Source of the DNA: Anaerolineae bacterium
GTDB lineage: Bacteria; Chloroflexota; Anaerolineae; Aggregatilineales; Phototrophicaceae
Reading direction: 5' to 3'
Length of the DNA: 47,086 nt
Assembly: GCA_030950085.1 (NCBI GenBank)
Contig: JAUZRW010000218.1
Location: 1 to 47,086 of the forward strand
Numbering within the stretch: the stretch's first letter is position 1; every line of letters begins with the position of its first letter. The notes under the pieces were generated by a model. It was given only the letters and a program-made list of their open reading frames with translations, was not told the DNA's origin and made no database searches. The translations under genes and the position numbers were made by a program. This document shows positions 16,362 to 25,452 of this stretch, in pieces.

Positions 16362-17468
16362 ATGGATAATCTAATCAATACTTTATCGGGTATGCGTGAC
16401 CAAATCACCCAGATGATGCAACAATTGAATATTGAAGCAAAAGCCCAAGAAATCCGTGTCTTGGAAGAAGAAGCCTCAGCGCCCGATTTCTGGAATGATT
16501 CGGACAATGCACAGAAAAAGATGCAGCGTATGTCACGTCTGAAAAATCAAGTTGATAAGTGGCAAAAAGTATTGCAGCGTTTTGAAGATACCATTGAGTT
16601 AGCCGAATTAGATGACCCTGATTTAGCAGAGGAATTGAATAGCGAAGGTGAAGCACTCGTCAAAATCTTTGATGAACTATCGCTACAAGCTATGCTATCC
16701 GGTGATTACGATGCCGAAGATGCCATTCTATCCATTCATGCGGGTGCTGGCGGAACAGAGGCACAAGATTGGGCGCAAATGCTAGAGCGCATGTACCTCC
16801 GTTGGTTTGACCAGAGTGGCTATAAATATGACATCATCGAAAAAACACATGGTGAAGAGGCAGGCATTAAGAGTGTAACGATTAGCGTCAAGGGTGATTA
16901 CGCCTATGGCTATCTCCAAAGTGAACAAGGTGTGCATCGCTTAGTTCGCATTAGCCCCTATGACTCGAACAGTCGTCGCCATACGTCATTTGCAAAGGTC
17001 GAATTGTATCCTGACATTGCAGGCGAAATCGAAATAGAGGTTAAAGAAGCTGATATTCGCGTTGATAAATACCGTGCATCGGGTCCCGGTGGACAAAGTG
17101 TTAATACAACTGATTCAGCAGTGCGTATTACTCATCTTCCGACTGGAACAGTGGTACAATCACAAAATCAGAAAAGCCAACTCCAAAACAAAGAACAGGC
17201 TTTGCGCGTTTTGAAAGCGCGTTTATTAGAGTTGGAACGGCAAAAACAAGATGCTGAGATTGCGGCTCTAAAAGGTGAAAATGTCGATGCTGGCTGGGGT
17301 AATCAGATTCGGTCTTATGTCTTGCACCCTTATCAGATGGTGAAGGATTTGCGTACTCGCCACGAAACCAGTCAGGCACAATCAGTATTAGATGGCAAAC
17401 TCGATGACTTCATGGAAAGTTATCTACGGTACAAGATTGGTGATAGTATCACCGAGGATACCCAGTAA
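16362..17468 (+). CDS. prfB: Peptide chain release factor 2
   Basis: 368 residues, full RF2 length, reading UGA and UAA stop codons. It has helical domain 1 (about 1-110), codon-recognition domain 2 and the GGQ loop (G243-G244-Q245 in SGPGGQSVNTTDSAVRITH). The anticodon-like tripeptide is SPY (198-200, RISPYDSNSRRHTSF), where RF2 normally has SPF. It is RF2 and not RF1 because RF1 carries PxT at this place. The reading frame is continuous from ATG 16362; the autoregulatory +1 frameshift (CTT TGA C) seen in many prfB genes is absent. Fourth stop-related gene position: third in the ftsY-methyltransferase-prfB run. Confidence 0.94.
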   Translation: MDNLINTLSGMRDQITQMMQQLNIEAKAQEIRVLEEEASAPDFWNDSDNAQKKMQRMSRLKNQVDKWQKVLQRFEDTIELAELDDPDLAEELNSEGEALVKIFDELSLQAMLSGDYDAEDAILSIHAGAGGTEAQDWAQMLERMYLRWFDQSGYKYDIIEKTHGEEAGIKSVTISVKGDYAYGYLQSEQGVHRLVRISPYDSNSRRHTSFAKVELYPDIAGEIEIEVKEADIRVDKYRASGPGGQSVNTTDSAVRITHLPTGTVVQSQNQKSQLQNKEQALRVLKARLLELERQKQDAEIAALKGENVDAGWGNQIRSYVLHPYQMVKDLRTRHETSQAQSVLDGKLDDFMESYLRYKIGDSITEDTQ

Positions 17469-17564
17469 CAACTGTTTTCTTGCCAATCTTGCTTTCGTCA
17501 AATCAAGTTTTGCTTAGAATAGAGATATCGAATAGTTTTGTTCATAGATTTGAGGTAAATTTCC

Positions 17565-18827
17565 ATGCCCAGTAAAAAAAGACCGTCTTTAGCTGAACGG
17601 ATGAAGCAAAAGAGGTTGGCAAAAGCCCCTGCTGAAAAAGAGCAGGTCAAGAAGCATACCGCATCAGTGTTTATGGATCGTAAACAGGCTAAAGAGCAAA
17701 AAGCCTCTAGCCTTGCTGACCGCTTGAAGCAAAAAAGTCAGGGTATTGCCAAAGAAGGTAAAGAAGTCGAAGAAAAAGGCGCGGCGCTATCCGAAGAAGA
17801 AACAGTAGAAATCACGTCTGCTGTTGAGGCAGTTCGTCAACGCTACAATGACCTCATCAGGCGTGTCAAGATGACCGACCTTGTAACCGAAACGACTCAA
17901 CTCGGCAACTTCATTGAGCAATTGCCGGATGGTATCGAAGAGATACGAGACAAAGGGTATAAATATCATTCTTATCTGGAAGACAAGATTGATGTGCTTG
18001 CCGAACAGTGGGATGATGTCAACGACAAAATTGAAGATTGGCTCGAAGAAGAGGTCGAAGAGTTAGAAGATGACCTTGCACGCTGCGAAGCCTACACCAA
18101 TCGTCTCGATACAGGCAAGGTGACATCGGCAACAAAGAGTGTGGCAGATAAACTCAGTGCAATGCTCGATACCCTAGATGCCAAAGTCGATGCTTCGGAA
18201 GAAAAGGTCAAAGCCTTATACAACGAAGTCAACACTGAATCCAATAAAACCAAACAAACGCTGGCAAAAATTGAAAAATATTTAGGTTGGATGGATGAAG
18301 CCGGATTCAATTTGAATGCCGGTGAAGGCTTATATATGGCTGCCGAGGCGGAGTGGGATGATGGTAAAGATAAGCCGGACGGTTTCTTATTCGTCACAGA
18401 CCAACGCATTATCTTTGAGCAAAATGAAAAAACGGGCAAGAAATTCGGCATGTTCGGCGGCAAGCAAACCCAAGAAATCTTGTGGGAAGTGCCTGTACCA
18501 ACAGTCACTGATGTCACTCCCGAAGATAAGGGGATGTTCGGCGGTAAAGATATGATGCACATGAAGATGGGTTCTGGTGCGCCTTATGCCGAACTGACAC
18601 TTGAAATCAAAGGCGGCATTGACTCCAAACAATGGGCAAAAGAAGTTAAGCGCGTGGTCAAAGGCACAATTTCAGCAGAAAGCACCGTTGAAGAAGACCC
18701 TGAATTGATTGAACGGTTGCGGAATGCACCAACAGATTGCCCGAACTGTGGTGGGAGTCTATCTAAACTTGCAGCCGGCGCGAATGAAATTACCTGTAAA
18801 TATTGTGGTACAGTCGTTCGTGTCTAA
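17565..18827 (+). CDS. Coiled-coil protein with PH-like domain and C-terminal zinc ribbon
   Basis: 420-residue cytoplasmic protein of unknown function. It starts with a Lys/Arg-rich tail (about 1-75) containing three similar LAxR(L/M)KQK segments. A long Glu-rich coiled coil (about 80-240) follows, then a bacterial PH/GRAM-like segment (about 245-375; FLFVTDQRIIFEQN is the typical strand). Last is a zinc ribbon with C392, C395, C411 and C414 (CPNCGG...CKYCG). There are no signal peptide or membrane segments. TGAGG lies upstream of ATG 17565. It sits 96 bases after prfB on the same strand and may be the last gene of that operon. A scaffold or nucleic-acid-associated role is conceivable but unproven. 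Confidence 0.75.
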   Translation: MPSKKRPSLAERMKQKRLAKAPAEKEQVKKHTASVFMDRKQAKEQKASSLADRLKQKSQGIAKEGKEVEEKGAALSEEETVEITSAVEAVRQRYNDLIRRVKMTDLVTETTQLGNFIEQLPDGIEEIRDKGYKYHSYLEDKIDVLAEQWDDVNDKIEDWLEEEVEELEDDLARCEAYTNRLDTGKVTSATKSVADKLSAMLDTLDAKVDASEEKVKALYNEVNTESNKTKQTLAKIEKYLGWMDEAGFNLNAGEGLYMAAEAEWDDGKDKPDGFLFVTDQRIIFEQNEKTGKKFGMFGGKQTQEILWEVPVPTVTDVTPEDKGMFGGKDMMHMKMGSGAPYAELTLEIKGGIDSKQWAKEVKRVVKGTISAESTVEEDPELIERLRNAPTDCPNCGGSLSKLAAGANEITCKYCGTVVRV

Positions 18828-18869
18828 ATATACTTTTATTGGGTGGGGGGTTTTGTCCCTATCCAACAA

Positions 18870-18899
18870 TTGACAAACGCCTATTCAATCACTTATACT
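18870..18899 (+). promoter_or_regulatory. rpoC promoter P1
   Basis: -35 TTGACA (18870-18875, perfect), 18-base spacer, -10 TATACT (18894-18899, five of six). Confidence 0.65.
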
Positions 18900-18954
18900 G
18901 TGATTAGGTGCAAAAAATTTATACAAATGTATTTCAACAACACACAATCCTCCC

Positions 18955-18983
18955 TTGACAAATATTACAAAGGTGGGTAGAAT
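18955..18983 (+). promoter_or_regulatory. rpoC promoter P2
   Basis: -35 TTGACA (18955-18960, perfect), optimal 17-base spacer, -10 TAGAAT (18978-18983, five of six). The best-spaced of the three candidates. Confidence 0.7.
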
Positions 18984-19010
18984 GTGTTTTCTATGGTTGC
19001 CTATATGTTT

Positions 19011-19041
19011 TTGCAATCAAAACTCAGCAAGGGGATATAAT
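19011..19041 (+). promoter_or_regulatory. Possible rpoC promoter P3
   Basis: -35-like TTGCAA (19011-19016), 19-base spacer, perfect -10 TATAAT (19036-19041). The spacing is long, so this is weaker than P1 and P2. Confidence 0.35.
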
Positions 19042-19161
19042 CAATTCCAAAATGCTGTTTTATCGTCTACATAGGTATCAATTTTGAACCATCAACACCT
19101 CACAATTAACAGATTTTCCACCAATAATATACGTATTATCTAGCGCAGAGGAGGATACGCC

Positions 19162-22100
19162 TTGGAGGCGAAAGAATTCAGCGCACTTCGTATCAGTCTG
19201 GCATCGCCGGAACAGATACACTCATGGTCATACGGGGAAGTAACCAAACCGGAAACAATCAACTATCGTCGTTTACGCCCTGAAAGAGACGGTCTCTTCT
19301 GCGAGGCTATTTTCGGACCCACACGGGACTGGCAATGCTATTGCGGTAAGTATAAGAACATCCGTTATCGTGGTATCGTCTGCGATAAGTGTGGTGTTGA
19401 AGTAACCCGTTCGTCTGTTCGTCGTGAACGGATGGGACATATTCAACTGGCTGCCCCAGTCGCTCATGTCTGGTATACCCGTCGTGTACCCAGCTACCTT
19501 GGCTTACTCTTAGATGTAAGTCGCCGTAACCTAGACCGTGTCCTATACTTTGCACAGTACGTGATTACAGGGGTCGATGAAGATGCGCGTAACCGTGCCA
19601 TTGGTCGCATCAAGAAAGAACTCGATTTCAAAGAGAAGGAACTCGGTGGCGACATTCAAGAACGCATGAGCGAAATACGTGGGAATCATGATGATTTCGT
19701 CAATCAATATGAAGACCGCGCTCTCGCCGTTACCAAGCACTTTGATAATGAATTCACTCGCCTGAGCGACGAAATTATGCAAGAGGCGCGAACTGTACAA
19801 GAGCGCATTGAATCGCAAAAAGGCAAAACTGCATCTTCTGATGTTAATTTCGAGAAGGCAGACAAGGTCATTGTCGCTAAGGGCGAAAAAGTGGGTAATG
19901 ACCACCTCACGCTTATTCAAGAAGAAGTTAACCTCTATCTGGACAATCTCAAAACCGAGATTGAAGATATGCGCCAGCAAGAACTCGCTAAACTCAGTGA
20001 AGAAATTGACAGTGTATCAACTGAAGTCAACAGCACCTTAGATGTCCATCTTGAAGATTTGGAAACACGTCTGAGCAATATTCGCCAGAGTGCAGAAAAA
20101 CAGATTCAGGAATTGAAAGACTTACAGACACTACAGTTTCTGTCAGAAAATCGCTATCGTGAACTCAAGAGTAAATATGGTAATGTCTTTCAGGCAAATA
20201 TGGGTGCTGAGGCATTCTATGAAATTCTCAAACATATTGACCTTGAGAAGATGTCGAAGGAACTGTGGCATGAAGTCCGTACTACAGGCTCTAAGCAACG
20301 CAAAAAGAAGGCTACCAAGCGCCTACGGGTGGTCGAAAGCCTGAAGAGCAGTACAAATCAACCAGAATGGATGATTCTCACTGTGCTGCCTGTTATCCCA
20401 CCCGATTTGCGTCCTATGGTGCAATTAGATGGTGGGCGTTTCGCCACAAGTGATTTAAACGACCTTTATCGGCGTGTGATTAACCGCAACAACCGTCTTA
20501 AGCATCTATTGGAACTCGGTGCGCCGGATGTCATTGTTCGCAACGAAAAACGGATGCTACAAGAGGCTGTCGATAGCTTAATCGACAATAGCCAGCGTGG
20601 TAAGGCACTCAGTCGGCGTGGTCGGCGTGAACTAAAATCCCTCAGCGATATGCTTAAGGGAAAGAAAGGGCGCTTCCGCCGCAATCTACTGGGTAAACGT
20701 GTCGATTATTCAGGTCGTTCGGTAATCGTCATTGGACCCCGTCTCAAGTTACATCAGTGTGGTCTACCCAAGACAATGGCACTTGAACTGTATCGCCCTT
20801 TTGTGATTAGCAAATTGGTAGAATACAACTATGCGAGTAACGTGAAGGGTGCTAAACGCATCATCGAGCGTGAAAAACCAGAAGTTTGGGAAGTGTTGGA
20901 AGAAGTTATTAAAGCACGTCCGGTACTACTGAATCGTGCGCCTACCCTACATCGTCTCGGTATCCAAGCATTTGAGCCGCAATTGGTTGAAGGCAAAGCT
21001 ATTCAAATCCATCCCTTAGTCTGTTCTGCTTTCAATGCTGACTTTGATGGCGACCAGATGGCTGTTCATGTACCCTTGAGCGAAAAAGCGGTGCAAGAAT
21101 CTCGTAACTTGATGTTGAGTACCCATAACTTGCTCAAACCATCCGATGGTCAGCCGATTGTTGCTCCATCAAAAGATATGGTGTTGGGTATCTACTATCT
21201 GACGATGGATCCCAGTGTAGAAATTGTGGCACGCAAAGAAAATGCCGAGCGATTCCGCAGCATTGAAAATATCTACGATGCTGGTGTTAAGTTGGGTATC
21301 GCCTTCCGTTCCAATGGTTATTATTACACTCAGCACCGCGATGTGCCGAGTATGGTACTGTATCATGACATTACCGAAGAAGACGAAAACGGACAACAAA
21401 AAGTTCTGGAAACGGCTGTTGAAAGAACACTACGAGCATTGGTCGAAGGTGAAGTCGATGCCATGCTTGTCAACACCGTTGTCATGCGTGACATCATTGA
21501 AAAACGTGATTGGCAAGACCAACTCGAAATCACAAACTTGCACCAACGTCGCCATGTTGTTGACCATGATGAGGTTGAATACCTTTACAATTTAGGTGTG
21601 GTTGAATTACATGACCCAATTTTGCTGGGCAATGTGTACGATAATCAGTCGCCGCAAAGCCAACCTGAACCGACAACTGTTGGTCGTGCTATTTTCAACC
21701 GGATTCTGCCAAACGAACTACGTTATGTTCAAGAAACGTTGGGCAAAAAGGGTTTACAAAAACTGGTTTCGCAGGCGTATACCCGTGTCGGTTCCGAAAC
21801 TACAACCGATATCGTAGACAAAATCAAAGACTATGGTTTCCGCTACGCGACAGTATCCGGTACAACTATGGCTGTGACCGACCTAACTATCCCCACTGAA
21901 CGCGATGCGATTCTGGCACGGGCTGATAAAAATGTCCAACGTGCAGAGCGCGATTTCCGTCGTGGCTTGATGACCGAAGAAGAAAAGTCGCAAATCGCTA
22001 TTGATGAGTGGAGTGGCGCAAAGTCTGAACTGGAAAAACTGCTCCAGAACACCCTTGACCCTTATGGACCAGTTGCAATTATGGCACTTTCTGGTTCGAC

Positions 22101-23742
22101 AAAAGGTGGTTTTGGTCCTATCACACAGTTGGCAGGTATGCGTGGTCTTATGGCAGACCCATCAGGTCGTATTATCGAATTGCCGATTCGCAGTCATTTC
22201 CGCGAAGGTCTGACGGCACTGGAATATTTCATCTCGACGCATGGTGCGCGTAAGGGTCTTGCAGATACAGCCTTGCGGACAGCCGATGCAGGGTATCTCA
22301 CCCGTCGTCTAGTCGATGTCGCACAAGATATGATTATCAACCAAGTTGATTGTGGTGTCGAATATGGGCAAATGATTTATCGTCATGATGATGTCGGTGG
22401 TCAAACAATAGATGAGCGCATTGTTGGGCGTTGCTCTACCCGTGATATTCATCATCCAGAAACAGGCGAACTCATCATCGGTAAAAATGGTGTGCTTGAT
22501 GATGAAGTAGCGGAATATATCGCCTCTATCCCAGAAATTGCCGAAGTTGAAGTTCGTAGTCCCATGACCTGCCAACTCAAGAACGGTGTTTGCGTGCTGT
22601 GTTATGGGCGCGACTTGGGTACAGGACAGATGGTCAGTGTGGGTACAGCAGTCGGTATCATTGCCGCCCAATCTATTGGTGAACCGGGTACCCAGCTAAC
22701 ATTGCGGACATTCCATACGGGTGGTACGGCTAGTGCAGGTGGTGATATCACGACTGGTTTACCGCGTGTGGAAGAACTCTTTGAAGGGCGTAAAAAGCCA
22801 AAGGGTGAGTCTGTCATGACAGAGGTGGGTGGCATCTTACGCATTCGTGAGCGTGAAGATGGCAGCCGTGTTGCATTGGTCATTGATAGCGAAGTTACCA
22901 ATCAAGAACATAATATCCCAGAGGGATACGAAATAACCGTCGAAGATGGCGACACCGTTAAAAAAGGTGGTCTTATCGCACAAGAAATTGATGGCGACAC
23001 CAAGGTTGTTTCTGACCTTGAAGGTGAAGTCTACATTGAAGAAGAAAACGGTCAGCATACGGTCTATGTTCGCCATGAAGAGCGTAAAGAACACGAATAT
23101 GATATTCCAGCAAATTCACGTCTGCTGCAAACTATCGTTGATGGTATGACAGTCCGTGCTGGTCAACAATTGACCGAAGGTTCGCGTAATCCCCACCAGA
23201 TTTTGAAAGTATTAGGTGAAGATATGACACAACTTTACCTGCTCAACGAAATCCAGAAGGTTTATCGCAGCCAAGGTGTGAGCATCGCAGACAAGCATTT
23301 TGAAGTAATGATACGCAAAATGCTAAATAAGGTGCAAATTACGGGCAGTGGCGGTAGTGACTTACTGCCGGGTGAACTGATAGATAAGCTGGCATTGCTG
23401 GAACTGAATGACAGCCTACGTGCAGAGGACAAAGAACCTGCAAGTGGTATTCCGGTTTTGCTCGGTATCACAAAGGCAGCACTCAGCACAGATAGCTTCC
23501 TTTCAGCATCTAGCTTCCAACATACTATCAAGGTATTAGCTGGTGCCGCAATCGAGGGTAAGATTGACCCCCTCCATGGCTTGAAAGAGAATGTCATCAT
23601 CGGCAAACTCATTCCGGCAGGTACAGGCTTCCATGCTTATCAAGAGCGTGGGCAAGATAACGCATCCTTTGAAGAAGGTAGTGTTTTCGCGCCGATTACC
23701 TATCATCAGGAAACAAAAGAAAGCGAAGACTTCTTCGAGTAA
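19162..23742 (+). CDS. rpoC: DNA-directed RNA polymerase subunit beta'
   Basis: 1526-residue catalytic subunit of RNA polymerase. It has an N-terminal zinc ribbon C59, C61, C74, C77 (CYCGKYKN...CDKC) and the Mg-binding active site NADFDGDQM (D627, D629, D631). The second zinc site is CSTRD...[11 protein letters not shown], and the trigger-loop region follows [10 protein letters not shown]. Between the first zinc ribbon and the clamp, residues about 150-330 are a long coiled-coil insertion not present in E. coli; lineage-specific inserts at this place are known, for example in Thermus. The start is TTG 19162 with a strong GAGGAGG site. Unusually, rpoB is not adjacent: the upstream neighbour is a zinc-ribbon protein and the gene has its own promoters and terminator. 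Confidence 0.97.
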   Translation: MEAKEFSALRISLASPEQIHSWSYGEVTKPETINYRRLRPERDGLFCEAIFGPTRDWQCYCGKYKNIRYRGIVCDKCGVEVTRSSVRRERMGHIQLAAPVAHVWYTRRVPSYLGLLLDVSRRNLDRVLYFAQYVITGVDEDARNRAIGRIKKELDFKEKELGGDIQERMSEIRGNHDDFVNQYEDRALAVTKHFDNEFTRLSDEIMQEARTVQERIESQKGKTASSDVNFEKADKVIVAKGEKVGNDHLTLIQEEVNLYLDNLKTEIEDMRQQELAKLSEEIDSVSTEVNSTLDVHLEDLETRLSNIRQSAEKQIQELKDLQTLQFLSENRYRELKSKYGNVFQANMGAEAFYEILKHIDLEKMSKELWHEVRTTGSKQRKKKATKRLRVVESLKSSTNQPEWMILTVLPVIPPDLRPMVQLDGGRFATSDLNDLYRRVINRNNRLKHLLELGAPDVIVRNEKRMLQEAVDSLIDNSQRGKALSRRGRRELKSLSDMLKGKKGRFRRNLLGKRVDYSGRSVIVIGPRLKLHQCGLPKTMALELYRPFVISKLVEYNYASNVKGAKRIIEREKPEVWEVLEEVIKARPVLLNRAPTLHRLGIQAFEPQLVEGKAIQIHPLVCSAFNADFDGDQMAVHVPLSEKAVQESRNLMLSTHNLLKPSDGQPIVAPSKDMVLGIYYLTMDPSVEIVARKENAERFRSIENIYDAGVKLGIAFRSNGYYYTQHRDVPSMVLYHDITEEDENGQQKVLETAVERTLRALVEGEVDAMLVNTVVMRDIIEKRDWQDQLEITNLHQRRHVVDHDEVEYLYNLGVVELHDPILLGNVYDNQSPQSQPEPTTVGRAIFNRILPNELRYVQETLGKKGLQKLVSQAYTRVGSETTTDIVDKIKDYGFRYATVSGTTMAVTDLTIPTERDAILARADKNVQRAERDFRRGLMTEEEKSQIAIDEWSGAKSELEKLLQNTLDPYGPVAIMALSGSTKGGFGPITQLAGMRGLMADPSGRIIELPIRSHFREGLTALEYFISTHGARKGLADTALRTADAGYLTRRLVDVAQDMIINQVDCGVEYGQMIYRHDDVGGQTIDERIVGRCSTRDIHHPETGELIIGKNGVLDDEVAEYIASIPEIAEVEVRSPMTCQLKNGVCVLCYGRDLGTGQMVSVGTAVGIIAAQSIGEPGTQLTLRTFHTGGTASAGGDITTGLPRVEELFEGRKKPKGESVMTEVGGILRIREREDGSRVALVIDSEVTNQEHNIPEGYEITVEDGDTVKKGGLIAQEIDGDTKVVSDLEGEVYIEEENGQHTVYVRHEERKEHEYDIPANSRLLQTIVDGMTVRAGQQLTEGSRNPHQILKVLGEDMTQLYLLNEIQKVYRSQGVSIADKHFEVMIRKMLNKVQITGSGGSDLLPGELIDKLALLELNDSLRAEDKEPASGIPVLLGITKAALSTDSFLSASSFQHTIKVLAGAAIEGKIDPLHGLKENVIIGKLIPAGTGFHAYQERGQDNASFEEGSVFAPITYHQETKESEDFFE

Positions 23743-23764
23743 GTTCCCCTGATTGACTAACTAT

Positions 23765-23797
23765 AAAAACGCGAGGTAATTGATACCTCGCGTTTTT
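23765..23797. terminator. Bidirectional Rho-independent terminator after rpoC
   Basis: Perfect 14-bp stem (23765-23778 with 23784-23797, AAAAACGCGAGGTA / TACCTCGCGTTTTT), 5-base loop, T-run on both strands. It serves rpoC (+) and the convergent glycosidase-like lipoprotein gene (-). Confidence 0.92.
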
Positions 23798-23826
23798 GCT
23801 TCCTTTATTCAATCAAGATGAGTTAT

Positions 23827-25257
23827 TTATCGGGGACGGGCAACAAGGGCATCATATAATGGTCGGAATGGTAAGTCTGGTATGAACAGACTATAGCCAA
23901 CCATTTCATTACGCTCTTCTAGCAGCGTGTTATTGGCAAAGTTAAGATTCCACAAGAACATCGGACCCATATAATCACGGGATTGTCCGATTTCAAAAGC
24001 ACGTAACGTATACTCCGCCTGTTGTTCGGGCGTGTTATAGGTCATCCAGACTTCTGGCGGTTCTGATGGAATACCTGACCAAGTTGCCCAACCAAATTCC
24101 GTTGACCACATTTGGTTATCTGCCCAGCCATTCCGCGCCATAATGTCACGATATTCTTCAATCGTGTTCATGAAGAAGAAATGTGGGTCATCATCCCAGC
24201 CGCGATTCGCGACATTGTTACAGCAACGTGCATCTGGTGGATTACCCCAACTATAGGGATGAATACCGATTGCCAAATTAGGGTCATTATAATCACGCAA
24301 ACCAGCATCATACATCTGCTGCAAATAGAGGCGGTCATCAATACTTCCCAATTCTGGATTCGTTCCAGTTGGGGCAAGTCCGGCTGTCACAATTGGCATG
24401 GTTGGACTAAACGCACGAACCGCATCATAGGCAGGTCGGAAAATTTCCATATAGCCCGCCCCATTAAATTGCAGCCCCCCAACCCATTCACGCTGAAGGT
24501 TGGGTTCATTCCAGATTTCTATAGCACTTGTTTGTTCTCCAACAGCGCCCAGTAGAAATGTGATGAAGTTTGCTAACAATTGGGGGTCAATTGGGGGGCC
24601 ATCAGCATCAACGGTATTACGCGCCCAATCTGGGGCTTTTACCACACTAATTAACACATTAAAGCCTTCGTTGTTCGCTCGTTGCACATGCGACTGGAAT
24701 AAGCGAAATGTCGTTTCAAATTCATTGGGACCATTGGGTTGCAGAAATTCCCAACTAGCCTGCATTTTAATCCAACCCACACCTGTAGCCCGAGTACGAA
24801 CAGTCACAAGTTGCCACCATGTATTTATATCTACATTGTAATATAATTGAATGCCCATTTGTTCCGAAGCGAGCGTAGGGACACTGGCAAGTGGTGTCGT
24901 TATCACTATTTCCGGAATAGGTGTTGGTGACGGTTGTTCTGGCGCCGGCGACTGCGTTGGCACAGGTGAGCTTGTAGGGGGTGGTGTATAATCATCACCG
25001 ACAATGGGACCAAAAAAGCGTCCATCTCCTGCTTCTGTAGGGGTAGATGATAGTAGAAATGTCGGCGTGTCACTGGGTACGGCGACAATATCTGTAGGTT
25101 GCACCAAATCAACGGTTGGAATCAATGTCGCTTCTGTTGTCGCTGTTGGCGGATGTGGAGTCGCGGAAACCACAATACGAACAGGCTCTAGCCGCGCACA
25201 TGCTGCGAATAGAAATATTGGAATGACTGCGAAAATAGTGATTTTGAATTGTCTCAT
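23827..25257 (-). CDS. Lipoprotein with glycoside-hydrolase clan A-like (beta/alpha) barrel
   Basis: 476-residue exported lipoprotein. The signal peptide ends in LFAAC with the lipid-anchored Cys at 20. A Pro/Thr/Ser-rich linker spans about 25-120, then an extracellular TIM-barrel domain to the end. The barrel shows the two glutamates expected for a retaining clan-A glycosidase: acid/base E251 in AIEIWNEPNLQREW and nucleophile E387 in WSTEFGWATW. It resembles GH5/GH39-type enzymes, but substrate and family cannot be fixed. ATG 25257 with GGA just upstream is preferred over TTG 25269. It is divergent from gyrA and convergent with rpoC, so its neighbours give no functional clue. Likely acts on surface or environmental polysaccharide. 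Confidence 0.75.
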   Translation of the reverse strand: MRQFKITIFAVIPIFLFAACARLEPVRIVVSATPHPPTATTEATLIPTVDLVQPTDIVAVPSDTPTFLLSSTPTEAGDGRFFGPIVGDDYTPPPTSSPVPTQSPAPEQPSPTPIPEIVITTPLASVPTLASEQMGIQLYYNVDINTWWQLVTVRTRATGVGWIKMQASWEFLQPNGPNEFETTFRLFQSHVQRANNEGFNVLISVVKAPDWARNTVDADGPPIDPQLLANFITFLLGAVGEQTSAIEIWNEPNLQREWVGGLQFNGAGYMEIFRPAYDAVRAFSPTMPIVTAGLAPTGTNPELGSIDDRLYLQQMYDAGLRDYNDPNLAIGIHPYSWGNPPDARCCNNVANRGWDDDPHFFFMNTIEEYRDIMARNGWADNQMWSTEFGWATWSGIPSEPPEVWMTYNTPEQQAEYTLRAFEIGQSRDYMGPMFLWNLNFANNTLLEERNEMVGYSLFIPDLPFRPLYDALVARPR

Positions 25258-25387
25258 AGATTCCGTCAATGTGTATACAAACCTGTTTGCATCCTACCAC
25301 AACACTGATTGCGATTCTATAGACAGCGGCTTAAAGTAGAGCAATAGTCAGATTACAATTGCACTTTTTTAGAACTTATGTTTTAAT

Positions 25388-25416
25388 TTGACAGACAATG
25401 AAGTGATTTCTACAAT
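25388..25416 (+). promoter_or_regulatory. gyrA promoter
   Basis: -35 TTGACA (25388-25393, perfect), 17-base spacer, -10 TACAAT (25411-25416, five of six), 36 bases ahead of the gyrA start. Confidence 0.72.
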
Positions 25417-25452
25417 CATACGAGAGTTGTAAGATAAGATAACGAGGTTTAG

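Larger units (their letters stand above)
18828..19161 (+). promoter_or_regulatory. rpoC leader region
   Basis: 334 bases without a gene. It starts with a GU-rich imperfect hairpin after the upstream gene (TTGGGTGGGG around 18839-18848 against TCCCTATCCAA at 18856-18866; no T-run), then holds three promoter-like sites listed separately, and an AT-rich transcribed leader. It ends with GAGGAGG 7 bases before the TTG start of rpoC. From the middle promoter the untranslated leader would be about 170 bases. No conserved riboswitch or ribosomal-protein binding site is recognised in it. Confidence 0.6.

Noticed and set aside
16330-16440. Programmed +1 frameshift in prfB
   Set aside because: The frame is open from ATG 16362 and no CTT TGA C sequence is present near the start.
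18835-18870. Terminator after the zinc-ribbon protein gene
   Set aside because: The hairpin needs two G-T pairs and has no T-run; kept only as a remark in the rpoC leader.
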